Of a stretch of DNA of 64,000 nt, positions 28,141 through 38,073 are shown one piece after another. The position numbers and the translations under genes are program-made. The stretch covers positions 2,542,001 to 2,606,000 of the forward strand of contig OY969722.1 of NCBI GenBank assembly GCA_963702165.1, in the 5' to 3' direction. The notes below the pieces were generated by a model. The model was not told the origin of the DNA, made no database searches, and saw nothing but the letters and a program-made list of their open reading frames with translations. This DNA comes from Terrimesophilobacter sp963702165 (GTDB taxonomy: Bacteria > Actinomycetota > Actinomycetes > Actinomycetales > Microbacteriaceae). Position 1 is the first letter of the stretch. Every line of letters starts with the position of its first letter.

Positions 28141-30906
28141 TCATCCTTCCTCGACAGTACGCAGAACGGTGGCGGCACGGGCACGTCGAGTCACCAGGAG
28201 CGACACCGCGGTCAGCGCGGCGGTCGCCAGCAGGAAGCCTGCAAGTGAAAGCACGAGCACCAGTGGGTCGACGGCGTAAGCAGGCTGCAGGGTTCCCCCG
28301 GTGAAGCCGCGCAGGTCAACACCGGCGAGGACAACGAGCGGCAGCCCGATGCCGAGCAGCGACCCGACGACGAGCGCGGTGACTGCGATCGGCCCGAGTT
28401 CCCAGCCGATGAGCCCGCGGCCCACTCTTCTGCTGGCACCAAGCGTCGACAGCAGCGCGAGCAGCCGCTCTCGGGACGCCGTGCCGAGCACGAGCGTCAT
28501 CACCACCGCGATAGTGCTGAGCAGCGCGGTGATGGCGATGGCGATGAGCAGCGCCGACTGCAGCCCGGATGCCGCAGGCGAGCGGTCGAACGCGGCGCTG
28601 ACGGATGCCGGCGAGTCGATGCGAACTGCATCGCCGAGCAGGGCCCTGATGTCGGAGATGACCGCCTCGGTGTCCGCCGTGTCGGTGAGCCCGACGATGA
28701 ACACCTGGTTACTCGGGATGCCGTCGAAGATGATGTCGAACGCGGTGATGTCGATCGCGATCCAGCTCTGCCGCGCCCCGATAGGCGTGGTGCCGGTGAC
28801 CACCGCGGCGACCTCGACAGGGGTGCTCTCGAGCCTCAACCCGGTGCGGCCGTCGATGTCCTTCGCGACCGAGCGCGACACCAGGATCGGAACCGGCTGG
28901 CCCTCCCGAACCGTGAGGTCGACGCCATCCGGCAGCAGGCCCGGGCGGTCGCCTTGCGCTTCTCGAATCGCGGCACTGTCCACGGCGATGACTGTCGCGT
29001 TCTCGCGCTCGCCGCTGATGTCGAGCGTTGCCGGCTCCACCCCCGAGATGCCGCCGACGACCTCGATTCCGTCAAGGCCGCGGAGCTGCTCCAGTTGGTC
29101 GAGTGTGAAGCCCGCCGCTGCCACTCGCAGGTCACCGCCGACAGCCATGCGGGTTGCAGTGTCGACGCCGGTGCGCAGCGTCGACAGGAGCACCACCGAG
29201 GAAATGGCAACCGAGACGCCGACGACGAGCGCGAGCACAGGCACGAGACCGGCGGACGGGTCGCGCAGCGCGCGGGCGCTCCCCAGGAAGCTTCCCAGCC
29301 CACTGCCACGGGCGGCCCGCTCATGCAATGCGCCGAGCGGCAGCGGATAGAGCCGGAGGGCGAGCACGCAACCCAGCAACGACAGCAGTAGCGGAGTTGC
29401 CGCCAGCAGCGGGTCAATGCCGACGGTTGACGCCGACGTGGTGAGACCGCGCTGGAGCAGGACGAGGACGGATGCGACAGCCAGCAGCGCGAGCACAAGC
29501 TCAGCGATCCGCCGGAAGCGACCGCCGCCTGCCTGGTCGACGTCCGTTCGGTGGATGGACTCGATGACGGTGCCGCTCATGGCAGCCAGCACCACGGCAG
29601 GTGCGATGGCGACGATGAGGGGGAGCAGCAGCTGCAGCACACTGAACTGACCGCCGACCACGAGCATTCCGACTGTGGCGCCGATCAGTCCAGCCGGCAC
29701 CCCGACGACCAGGCCCTCGATCGCGCTCAGCCTGCGCAGCTGCCTGCCCGAAGCACCGCGCGCCGACAGCAGCCGCAACGCTGAACCGCGACCGGTGGCG
29801 ATCATCCGGCAGCCGAGGACCAGCACCGCGGCAGCGACGCCAAGCGGTCCCGCGGCGGTCATGGCGAGCACCGCGTTGGTGGCGGCATTGCGCTCAAGCG
29901 CCAGCTCAAGCGTGGGAACAATGTCGGCGGTGAGGAACAGCGAGCGGATGCCGAAGCCCAAGCCGACAGCAGAGATGGTGTGCCCGACGCTCGTGTACTG
30001 GCGCAACTCGGTGAGCATGTCGTTTGCGTTGTCGACCGTGATGGCGTCGGCGGCCAATGGGTACCAAACCTTCGTGCCGGCTCCCGTTGATTGCAGGGCG
30101 AGTTGGTGAAACGTGCCGGGATCCACAAGCGCGGTGCCGGTGATCACCTCAGGTTGGTTGCCGTCGTCGAACACGAACGGGTCGATTATCGACGTGGTGT
30201 GGTCCCAGAAAGCATCGTCAGGATTCAGCGGGGCGAACACGCCGCTGAGGACGACTGTCCGCGGCACTGGCGGAAACCACGGGTAGTCGACTGTCCGATA
30301 ATCGCCAACAGCCCAACCCATGCGCTCAGCAGTCTCTGCTGACAGCGCGATTTCCATCGGCGCGATCTCGGTGCGACCGGTCTCGACAACGTCGGTACTG
30401 AATTCCGGCGAGGCCGGGGGAATGGGTGCTGGGGCGGTTCCATCGGTGAATCGGACGCGTGATTCGAGAAGCGGGTCAGCTGCGAAGTCGATGGCTCGCG
30501 TGCGGGGAGCCTCGGCGAGCGGGAAGGATCCTGAGCGCACAATGTACTGCGCCGTTCCGAGGGCGGAGCGCAGTGGCTCGTCGGCCTCGTTGCGAACAAG
30601 TTCGAGCGCTTCCGCGAAGCTGCCGAAGGCGGCATCGACATCCGGCGCATAACCGGTGTCGATCGTTTCGGAGGGGCCGGGGGCCGGCCACTGGGGTACT
30701 TCGTCCACCAAGTCGCGCTCCGGGGCGCTCAGCCGACCGAGCTCGTACCCGAGTGCCGCATCGTTGAGAGCCGCGATCGCACGTGGCCCGGCGGTTGCGA
30801 GTGCCGACAATAGCAGAACCAGCACCGCGACAGTCATGCCCGCGGCGGGGCGCGCGCTCAGGTGCCGCCAGAGGAGTGACCCAGTGCCGGTCCGTGAACC
30901 GCTCAT
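28141..30906 (-). CDS. Large FtsX-family ABC permease
   Basis: A 921-residue protein starting MSGSRTGTGSLLWRHLSARP, with an N-terminal helix, a long extracytoplasmic region, a central block of helices and a C-terminal FtsX domain (TALLSTIAVVMTLVLGTASRER, SLLGIGLPLVVLAG, LATAALTAVSLLVTRRARAATVLRTVEEG). Two FtsX-like halves within one chain are typical of very large actinobacterial permeases. Its ATG overlaps the upstream permease stop by four bases and GGAGG precedes it. The cargo is unknown; membrane-lipid, lipoprotein or peptide handling are possibilities. Confidence 0.85.
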   Translation of the reverse strand: MSGSRTGTGSLLWRHLSARPAAGMTVAVLVLLLSALATAGPRAIAALNDAALGYELGRLSAPERDLVDEVPQWPAPGPSETIDTGYAPDVDAAFGSFAEALELVRNEADEPLRSALGTAQYIVRSGSFPLAEAPRTRAIDFAADPLLESRVRFTDGTAPAPIPPASPEFSTDVVETGRTEIAPMEIALSAETAERMGWAVGDYRTVDYPWFPPVPRTVVLSGVFAPLNPDDAFWDHTTSIIDPFVFDDGNQPEVITGTALVDPGTFHQLALQSTGAGTKVWYPLAADAITVDNANDMLTELRQYTSVGHTISAVGLGFGIRSLFLTADIVPTLELALERNAATNAVLAMTAAGPLGVAAAVLVLGCRMIATGRGSALRLLSARGASGRQLRRLSAIEGLVVGVPAGLIGATVGMLVVGGQFSVLQLLLPLIVAIAPAVVLAAMSGTVIESIHRTDVDQAGGGRFRRIAELVLALLAVASVLVLLQRGLTTSASTVGIDPLLAATPLLLSLLGCVLALRLYPLPLGALHERAARGSGLGSFLGSARALRDPSAGLVPVLALVVGVSVAISSVVLLSTLRTGVDTATRMAVGGDLRVAAAGFTLDQLEQLRGLDGIEVVGGISGVEPATLDISGERENATVIAVDSAAIREAQGDRPGLLPDGVDLTVREGQPVPILVSRSVAKDIDGRTGLRLESTPVEVAAVVTGTTPIGARQSWIAIDITAFDIIFDGIPSNQVFIVGLTDTADTEAVISDIRALLGDAVRIDSPASVSAAFDRSPAASGLQSALLIAIAITALLSTIAVVMTLVLGTASRERLLALLSTLGASRRVGRGLIGWELGPIAVTALVVGSLLGIGLPLVVLAGVDLRGFTGGTLQPAYAVDPLVLVLSLAGFLLATAALTAVSLLVTRRARAATVLRTVEEG

Positions 30907-33896
30907 CGAACCTCCTCGCGACTCTCGGTGTCCTCGGCTTGGCGCCGTACGCCGCGCGCGTACACGGTGACGACCGCGGCGAACGCGACGAGCAGCAGCC
31001 CGAGCGCGATCAACCACGGTACGAAGTCGAAGGCGCTGACAGAGCCAAGCACGCTGGACACTCCCGGAACTGCTGCGCGAGCCAGTTCACCGGCCAACAA
31101 CGCCGAGACGCCGACGCCGACACCGGCGCCGATCGCGACAGAGAGCACGAGAACACCGACGAGCTCGAGCGAGCGGGCTCTGGCTTGGTCGCGTGGGGAA
31201 AGGCCAAGCGCGCGCAGGACGATGACCTCGCCCGATCGCGCTCGTCGCAGGGCGAGGGCGATCGCCGAAACCGCGAGCACTGTCAGCGCGAGGACACCGG
31301 CGACGCCGATCCACCACGCGGTGACCGAGGACGCGGCCACCGTGACGCCACCGCCGGGTGTCGCGGTCGTCACGTCACCGACGATCGAGTCCTCGAGCGC
31401 TGTCGGGTCGGTTCCCGCATCCGGTGTCACCCACAGCTCGTTCGGGGCCAGCGCCGTCTCGCTGGTTCGCAGCTGGCTGTCGCCAAGGGTGGGCAGCGGC
31501 ACGATCAGCGCGAGGGCTTCGGGTGCACCCGGCAGCAGCCGGGTAGTTCCCACAACCTCGGCGGCGCCGGTGCGCCCTGTGCCGGTGAAACGGAATTCGA
31601 TCGTGTCGCCGACCTCGAGTCCGAGACGGTCTGCGAGCGCCCGCGTCACGACCGCCGGAACCACCTCGGCGTGCTCCACCGTGTGGACCCGCGCAAGCCG
31701 GTTGTCGGGGGAGACGCTCAAGTCGTGCTCTCCTTCAACAGGGATGTCCACCGGACCGGCTCCCAGCCCCCTCACCTGCAGCAGTTCGAGCTCGACCGCC
31801 ACGCGCTGGGTGATGCCGAGCCCCGCGTCGACCGCGAGCACACGCATGTCGGCATGAAGACTGTCCGAGATCGAGCCGTGCGCGACCAGCAGTCCCTCGC
31901 CAGAGCTGATCGGTGCCAGCCGCACGCGTGTCGTGGTGCCGGAGGAGTCCATCAGCCAGACGCTGATGCTGATGTCCGCGAGCACATGGGCCGGGACGCC
32001 GGTGGCGTCGACCGTGACCTCGATTCCCGTCAGACCGCTTGCCGCAACTCCGGGCATCGCCGAGGTGAGGGCAAGGCCGATCGCATCCGGGTCGGCGGCG
32101 CCGCGCGCGGTCAACATGACCGATGGCAGGTCGGCGGGCGGCAACGCGAGCAGGGTTGCCGGATCGTTGCCGACCTGGATGGCGGTGTTGATGGCCGGGG
32201 CGACGGTCGAGACGCCGTCGGTCAGACTCAGTTGGAGAACGTCAGCGGGCGTTACCTTGCCGGCGGCGACTCGAATGGCGGCGCCGGACTCCAGCTCGGC
32301 CGATGACACCGTCAGTGCGCGCCAGCTGGCCGAGTAGAAGGCCGCGAGGGTCGTCGTGCCGACCGCGAGCGTGACCAGCAGCACCGCGACCGAGAAGACC
32401 GGCAGCCGCCGAGCAACTTGGCGGGCGGGCAACGCCGGCGTTAGAGCGCGGCCGGCTGCGGCCAGGCGCTCGCCGAGTGCGGCGGCAGGTGCGAACACCG
32501 CGAGGCCGACGACCGCACCCGCGGCCAGCGCGAGCGCAGGAGCCAGCATTGCGATCGGGTCGACGCGCGCCGTGCCGTCAGCCGCGGTGATCAGCGGCGA
32601 CCCGTACAACCGCAGCTGCCAGACGCTGACGGCGGCGGCGACCATGACGATGATGATGGCGCCGACTGTCGCCGCCTTGGTCGCGCGCCCGGATGCTGCG
32701 GCAGCAGTTGAAAGGCCGGCCCGTGCGGCGCGCCAGGCTGTGACGCAGAACACGACGACGGATGCCGCGGCGATCGCGACCGCGGTCGGCCAATTGCCGA
32801 GGACAGTGGTGGCGGCGCCCGGCCCGGCCACGACCGCCGTGATGGCGAGCACGATCCCCATGCCGAGCGCGCTTCCGATGATCCCGATGGCACCGGCCTC
32901 GAGAGCGGTCAGCAGCGTGAACTGGGAAAGGGTGGTTCCGCGCGCGCGGAGGAGGGTGGTCTCGACCGACCGCGCGATGCTCAGCAATCGGGCGAGTTGG
33001 ACCAGGGCGATCCAGCCGAGAGTGAGCACGAGGATGACAGGAATCGGTGCAACGGCGTTCACCGCGGCGATTCCCCGATCGAGGTCGGCGAGGGTAGGGG
33101 CGAGCCCGCCCGAGTAGAGAACGCCGCCGGTGTCGATGCCGTCGGTGTCGTCGATCGCCGCGTCGAGCCCTGCGATCGCCGACTGCAGCCGGGGAAGATC
33201 CTCGGGGTTCAGCTGCGAGGCATCCGGGGTGATGGTCCACTGTGCGAGCGGGCGCGCCGGGAAGCCCGCGAGGCTCTGCTCGGTCAGCAGAAGCGGGCCG
33301 AATGCGCCATCGATCTCGCCGCCGGCCGCGGTCGGATCACCGAACCAGTGGACGTCACCCGGATCGATCGGACGCCAGGTGCCGACAAGCTGCACCGTCA
33401 CCAAATCGTCCTTGTCCGCGAACTGCAGGCTGTCGCCGACCTTCAGTCCAGCGGCATCGGCCGCGTCGGCGTGGAGCGCGGCCGGGATCGCGTCGCCCGC
33501 GGCATCCGAAGGCCACTTGCCGCTGACCAGCTCGGCCAGCGGCTCTGCGGCCGGGTCCGCGAGGAAGATAAAGGAGCGATCTTCGGTGTCCTTGACCGGG
33601 TCGGTGCGCAGCGTTCGCCACGAGTCAACGCCTGCGCCGAACTGGTCGGCGATGAGCTGGTCTGCCGCAGAGGCCTGAGCCGAGGCATCCGAGTCGACAC
33701 GCGACTCGAAGCGGATGGCGGACTCGAGCGCGGAAGCGGACGCGACGCCGACCCGCACGTTCGCGGTCGCCGCCGAGTCAAGCCAGCCGTTCAGGCCCGT
33801 GAGCGTGGCCACGACCAATGCGACGGCGGCGAGGGCGCTGGCGATCAGCCCCGACTGCGCGAGGGAGCGGCGCAAAGCGAGTCGTGCTGGGCTCAC
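30903..33896 (-). CDS. Very large FtsX-family ABC permease
   Basis: A 997-residue protein, the first gene of the minus-strand operon. A GTG start with GAGAGGA upstream gives MSPARLALRRSLAQSGLIASALAAVALVVATLTGL, a single helix, then a long periplasmic-like ectodomain (about residues 45-260). A central helix cluster with AARAGLSTAAAASGRATKAATVG follows, a second ectodomain, and a C-terminal FtsX domain (SGEVIVLRALGLSPRDQARARSLELVGVLVLS). It is a paralogue in layout of the next permease. The cargo is unknown. Confidence 0.85.
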   Translation of the reverse strand: MSPARLALRRSLAQSGLIASALAAVALVVATLTGLNGWLDSAATANVRVGVASASALESAIRFESRVDSDASAQASAADQLIADQFGAGVDSWRTLRTDPVKDTEDRSFIFLADPAAEPLAELVSGKWPSDAAGDAIPAALHADAADAAGLKVGDSLQFADKDDLVTVQLVGTWRPIDPGDVHWFGDPTAAGGEIDGAFGPLLLTEQSLAGFPARPLAQWTITPDASQLNPEDLPRLQSAIAGLDAAIDDTDGIDTGGVLYSGGLAPTLADLDRGIAAVNAVAPIPVILVLTLGWIALVQLARLLSIARSVETTLLRARGTTLSQFTLLTALEAGAIGIIGSALGMGIVLAITAVVAGPGAATTVLGNWPTAVAIAAASVVVFCVTAWRAARAGLSTAAAASGRATKAATVGAIIIVMVAAAVSVWQLRLYGSPLITAADGTARVDPIAMLAPALALAAGAVVGLAVFAPAAALGERLAAAGRALTPALPARQVARRLPVFSVAVLLVTLAVGTTTLAAFYSASWRALTVSSAELESGAAIRVAAGKVTPADVLQLSLTDGVSTVAPAINTAIQVGNDPATLLALPPADLPSVMLTARGAADPDAIGLALTSAMPGVAASGLTGIEVTVDATGVPAHVLADISISVWLMDSSGTTTRVRLAPISSGEGLLVAHGSISDSLHADMRVLAVDAGLGITQRVAVELELLQVRGLGAGPVDIPVEGEHDLSVSPDNRLARVHTVEHAEVVPAVVTRALADRLGLEVGDTIEFRFTGTGRTGAAEVVGTTRLLPGAPEALALIVPLPTLGDSQLRTSETALAPNELWVTPDAGTDPTALEDSIVGDVTTATPGGGVTVAASSVTAWWIGVAGVLALTVLAVSAIALALRRARSGEVIVLRALGLSPRDQARARSLELVGVLVLSVAIGAGVGVGVSALLAGELARAAVPGVSSVLGSVSAFDFVPWLIALGLLLVAFAAVVTVYARGVRRQAEDTESREEVR

Positions 33897-34287
33897 TGCC
33901 GTCCTCTCTCAGCTTGGGCCGTCGGGTCCAGCCGCCGGCGGTGGCAATTCCGTCAGAATACTGGGTTACCGCTCTGTTGAATGTCCCGTTTTTGTCCCGC
34001 GCGCTCGACCGCTGCGCTGGGAACGGATGTGAGACCGCCGCCCATAGACGCCCTGTCGTGCGCGGGTGGAACACTCACGCGCGGGTCGAATTCGACCCGC
34101 GTGTGGAAGTTCGACCCGCGCGAATCGGTCGGGACCGTTGCGCGAGCATCCTTCGAGGCAATAGTCTGGAAGGCTCCGCCAACGGGCCGCAGAGCGAGCG
34201 GCGCGCTCCGTCCGTTGGCAAGTGTCGTTCGACCACGGCGGTCGTGAGCGCTCATGAGGCGCGCCATCAATCTGCAAGGAAGCTTTC
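33897..34287. other. Divergent intergenic region between two ABC operons
   Basis: 391 bases without a supported gene, between the start codons of the FtsX operon (minus) and the heterodimeric exporter (plus). It must hold both promoters, but no clear -35/-10 pair could be assigned. Its centre is filled by the CGCGGGTCGAA repeat cluster at 34060-34122. Confidence 0.6.
34060..34122. repeat. CGCGGGTCGAA inverted repeat cluster (copy 2)
   Basis: A perfect 22-base palindrome CGCGGGTCGAATTCGACCCG at 34080-34101 (ending CG) is flanked by CGCGGGTGGAAC at 34060 and by GTTCGACCCGCG at 34109-34120. The outer pair and the inner palindrome repeat the layout near 10.5 and 63.65 kb. Unlike those, it lies between two gene starts. 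Confidence 0.7.
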
Positions 34288-36165
34288 GTGTCTACAGACG
34301 CATCGGGCAAGAAGAGGCTCGGAACCGTACGTTCGATCATGCGCGTGTACCCGTACGCGAAGCCGGCGATGCCGCGCATCTACCTCGGCATGGTCGCGGC
34401 GATGATCGCTGCCCTTGTCGCGCTCGCGATTCCGCAGGTGCTGCAGTCGCTCGTCGACGGACCGCTGCAGCATGGCGAATCCGACGAGATCTGGCTGCCC
34501 GTCATCATCGTGCTCGCGCTCGGCGTGATCGAGGCGATCATGATCTGGTTCCGCCGCTGGTTCGTGCTGCAGCCCGGCACCCGCATCGAGGCGCGCATGC
34601 GCAACTCGCTGTACACCCAGCTGCAGGATCTGCCGGTCGCCTTCCATGACCGCTGGCCGAGCGGCCAGCTGCTGTCGCGCGCGATGAGTGACCTCAACCT
34701 GATCCGCCGCTGGTTCTCGTTCGGGCTCGTGCTGCTCGTGGTGAACATCCTGACGATCCTCGTCGGCATCGTCGTGCTCGTCACTATCAACTGGATGCTC
34801 GGCGTCCTCTTCTTCGTGCTGCTCGATCCCGCTGTGGATCTACGGTTTCGTGTTCGAGAACAAGTACTCGTCGATTGCCAGGCAGCAGCCAGGACCAGGC
34901 CGGCGACCTGGCGACCACGGTCGAGGAGTCGGTGCACGGCATCCGGGTGCTCAAGGCGTTCGGGCGCGGCAAGCACGCGCTGCAGAAGTTCGCCAAGCAG
35001 GCGGAACACCTGCGCGAGACCGAGATCGAGAAGGCCAAGGCGATCGCCGGCATCTGGCTGTGGCTGCTGCTCGTGCCGGACGTCACGTTCGCGCATCTGC
35101 CTGCTCGCCGGGGTCTGGTTCGCCGCGAACGGTGAAATCTCGGTCGGTGAGCTGGTCGCATTCTTCGCCACCGCGACGGTGCTGCGCTGGCCGGTGGAGT
35201 CGATCGGCTTCCTGCTGTCGATGACCTTCGACACCCGCACGGCTGCCGACCGGTTCTTCGAGGTCATGGACTCCAAGAACACGATCACCGACCCCGAGCA
35301 TCCGAAGACCATCGACGAACCCTGAGGGCCGGCTGGTGTTCGACGACGTGCACTTCCGCTACCAGGACTCGCCGGAGCACACCGGCGACCTGCTCGACGG
35401 CATCGACCTCGAGTTGGAGCCGGGCGAGACCATGGCGCTCGTCGGCCTGACCGGCACCGGCAAGACGCACGCTGACCGCGCTCACCACGCGGCTCTACGA
35501 CGTCACCGGCGGCCGCATCGTGCTCGACGGGGTCGACATCCGGGACCTCACGCGCACCGAGCTGCGCAGCCACATCGCGATGGCGTTCGAGGACGCGACG
35601 CTGTTCTCGGCGTCGGTGCGCGAGAACGTGCTGCTCGGACGGCCAGAGGCCAGCGAGGACGACCTCGCCGAGGCGCTCGAGATCGCGCAGGCCGAGTTCG
35701 TCTACGACGCTTCCGGATGGGCTCGACACCAAGGTCGGCGAGGAGGGCATGAGCCTGTCCGGCGGGCAGCGCCAGCGGCTCGCGCTCGCCCGCGCTGTCG
35801 CGGCGAAGCCATCCGTGCTCGTGCTCGACGACCCGCTGTCGGCGCTCGACGTCGACACCGAGGCGCTCGTCGAGGCCGCGCTGCGGCAGGTGCTGGCATC
35901 CACCACCGCGCTGATCGTCGCGCACCGCCCCTCGACGGTCATGCTCGCCGACCGCGTCGCGCTGCTCGAGGACGGCCGCGTGACGGCGGTCGGCACGCAC
36001 TCCGACCTGCTCGCCACGAGCGAGCACTACCGGTTCGTCATCTCGAGCCTCGAAGACGAGGAGGCCGCTGAGGCGGCCCGCCAGGAGCCGGCACCGCAGA
36101 CGATGCCGGTGCCCACCATCAACCCCGGCAGCGCAGGCCGCACCGGATCGGAGGTCGGACCGTGA
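34288..36165 (+). CDS. ABC exporter half-transporter 1 (degenerate ATP site; six frame breaks)
   Basis: A fused membrane domain and ATPase, about 623 residues once repaired. GTG 34288 gives MSTDASGKKRLGTVRS after AAGGAAG. Six membrane helices are followed by an NBD with Walker A GLTGTGKTTL, signature MSLSGGQRQRLALARA and Walker B VLVLDDPLSALD. The Asp after the Walker B Asp replaces the catalytic Glu, as in the degenerate half of heterodimeric exporters. The frame is broken by one extra base each near 34825, 34886, 35095, 35321, 35468 and 35709. Removing these restores conserved text, for example ACGCACG to ACGACG in Walker A. The stop overlaps the next gene (GTGA). Confidence 0.85.
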
Positions 36166-37979
36166 GTGTCGTCGGCGTCGCGGGCGAAGACCGCAAGGAC
36201 TACACGAAGGCCGAGCAGCCGGCAGATTCGGGCGCGCTCGTTCGCGCTGCTGAAGTCGCTGCTGCACCCGATGTGGGGCAAGGTCGCGCTCACCGCGATC
36301 GTCATCATCGTCAGCACTGGCGCGCAGGTGCTCGGTCCAATCGCTCATCGGCCTCGGCATCAACGAGGGCCTGCCGGCGCTGCTGGACCAGGACTGGCTG
36401 CCGCTGGCCGGCATCATCATCGTGCTACCTGCTCTCGGGGCTCACCGGCGCGCTGCTCATCGCGTGGTACACCGTGCTGGTCGCGCGCATCAGCCAGGCG
36501 ATCCTGTTCGACCTGCGCAAGCGGGTGTTCCTGCACACCCAGCGGCTGAGCCTCGAGTTCCACGAGAACTACACGTCCGGCCGCATCATCGCGCGCCAGA
36601 CGAGCGACCTCGACTCGATCCGCGAGCTGCTCGACTCCGGCATCAACCAGCTCGTTCAGGGCGTGCTGTACATGCTGTTCATCGCCGTCGCGCATGTTCG
36701 TGCGCTCGACCCGGTGTCCGGGCTCGTCCTGGTCGCGTCGCTGGTGCCGCTGGGCATCCTGATCGCGCTGGTTCCAGGTGCGCTCGCAGAAGGTGTTCCG
36801 CGAGACCCGCACCACCTCGGCGCGCGTCATCGTGCAGTTCGTCGAGACGATGACGGGCATCCGCGCGGTCAAGGCGTTCCGCAAGGAGAAGCGCAACGAG
36901 AAGGAGTTCGCCGGCCTCGTCGAGGATTACCGCGACGCGAACATGCGCGCGATCAACCTGTTCGGCGTCTACGACCCGGCACTCGTGCTGATCGGCAACG
37001 TGACCCTCGCGGTCGTGCTGCTGGTCGGCGGCCTGCGTGTCGCAGAGGGCGACCTCGCGATCGGCTGCGCTGCTCGCCGCCCTGCTGTACACGCGCTCCT
37101 TCTTCGCCCCGGCGGAGGAGATCGCGATGTTCTACAACTCCTACCAGTCGGCGTCGGCCGCGCTGGAGAAGATCTCCGGCGTGCTCGAGGAGCAGCCGAG
37201 CGTGCCCGACCCGACGCGGACCGATCGACCTCTGGGAGGCGAAGGGCGCGGTGGCTTTCGACGACGTGCGAGTTCGCGTACAAGACGGACCGCGTCGTGC
37301 TGCCGACGTTCGACCTCGACATCCCGGCCGGGCAGACGATCGCCCTCGTCGGCTCGACCGGAGCCGGCAAGTCGACCCTCGCGAAGCTCATCTCGCGGTT
37401 CTACGACCCGACCGCAGGGTCGGTGTCGCTCGACGGCGTCGACCTGCGCCAGCTGCATCCGAAGGACCTGCGGCGCGCGATCGTCATGGTGACGCAGGAG
37501 GCGTACCTGTTCTCCGGCACCGTCGCCGACAACATCGCGCTCGGCAAGCCGGAGGCGACGCGCGAGCGAGATCGTCGCGGCGGCCAAGGCGGTGGGCGCG
37601 CACGAGTTCATCGAGGGCGCTGCCGGACGGCTACGACACCGACGTGAACAAGCGCGGCGGGCGCGTGTCGGCCGGCCAGCGCCAGCTGATCTCGTTCGCG
37701 CGGGCGTTCATCGCCGACCCGGTGGTGCTGATCCTCGACGAGGCGACCGCGTCGCTCGACATCCCGAGCGAGCGGCTCGTGCAGGAGGGCCTGCAGACGC
37801 TGCTCGCCGACCGCACCGCGGTGATCATCGCGCACCGGCTGTCGACCGTCGCGATCGCCGATCGGGTGCTCGTGATGGAGCACGGCCGCATCGTCGAGGA
37901 CGGCACGCCCGCCGAGCTGATCGCGGGCACCGGCACGTTCGCGAAGCTGCACGCCGCCTGGCGCGACTCGCTCGTCTGA
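36162..37979 (+). CDS. ABC exporter half-transporter 2 (catalytic; about nine frame breaks)
   Basis: The partner of the preceding half-transporter, about 602 residues once repaired, starting at GTG 36162. The membrane domain includes HENYTSGRIIARQTSDLDSIRELLDSG-like coupling text. The NBD has GSTGAGKSTLAKLISRFYDP, signature VSAGQRQLISFARA and Walker B VVLILDEATASLD with the catalytic Glu. Extra single bases are inferred near 36219, 36340, 36425, 36770, 37066, 37220, 37268, 37567 and 37616. Nine insertions add up to whole codons, so the stop is in the starting frame although the middle is scrambled. The cargo is unknown; relatives export drugs, lipids or siderophores. Confidence 0.85.
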   Translation: MSVVGVAGEDRKDYTKAEQPADSGALVRAAEVAAAPDVGQGRAHRDRHHRQHWRAGARSNRSSASASTRACRRCWTRTGCRWPASSSCYLLSGLTGALLIAWYTVLVARISQAILFDLRKRVFLHTQRLSLEFHENYTSGRIIARQTSDLDSIRELLDSGINQLVQGVLYMLFIAVAHVRALDPVSGLVLVASLVPLGILIALVPGALAEGVPRDPHHLGARHRAVRRDDDGHPRGQGVPQGEAQREGVRRPRRGLPRREHARDQPVRRLRPGTRADRQRDPRGRAAGRRPACRRGRPRDRLRCSPPCCTRAPSSPRRRRSRCSTTPTSRRRPRWRRSPACSRSSRACPTRRGPIDLWEAKGAVAFDDVRVRVQDGPRRAADVRPRHPGRADDRPRRLDRSRQVDPREAHLAVLRPDRRVGVARRRRPAPAASEGPAARDRHGDAGGVPVLRHRRRQHRARQAGGDARARSSRRPRRWARTSSSRALPDGYDTDVNKRGGRVSAGQRQLISFARAFIADPVVLILDEATASLDIPSERLVQEGLQTLLADRTAVIIAHRLSTVAIADRVLVMEHGRIVEDGTPAELIAGTGTFAKLHAAWRDSLV

Positions 37980-37985
37980 CCGATC

Positions 37986-38070
37986 AACCCGTCTCAAGGA
38001 AAAACACCCAGGGACGACCCCGGATGCCCGTCGGCAGTCCCGTGAAGGCCGATTCTCCTTGAGATGGGTT
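37986..38070. terminator. Hairpin between convergent exporter and amylase genes
   Basis: AACCCGTCTCAAGGA at 37986-38000 pairs at 14 of 15 positions with TCCTTGAGATGGGTT at 38056-38070, a 55-base loop apart. It lies between two convergent stops, so it may act in both directions. Confidence 0.5.
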
Positions 38071-38073
38071 AAG

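Noticed and set aside
30783..32306. Plus-strand open frame of 507 codons opposite the large permease
   Set aside because: Low-complexity Arg/Gly/His content and no start signal; the minus-strand permease explains the sequence.
36685..36715. A tenth to twelfth insertion in half-transporter 2 (segment reading AHVRALDP)
   Set aside because: The frame is the same on both sides, so any errors here must cancel out; the reading may be natural and cannot be resolved without homologues.
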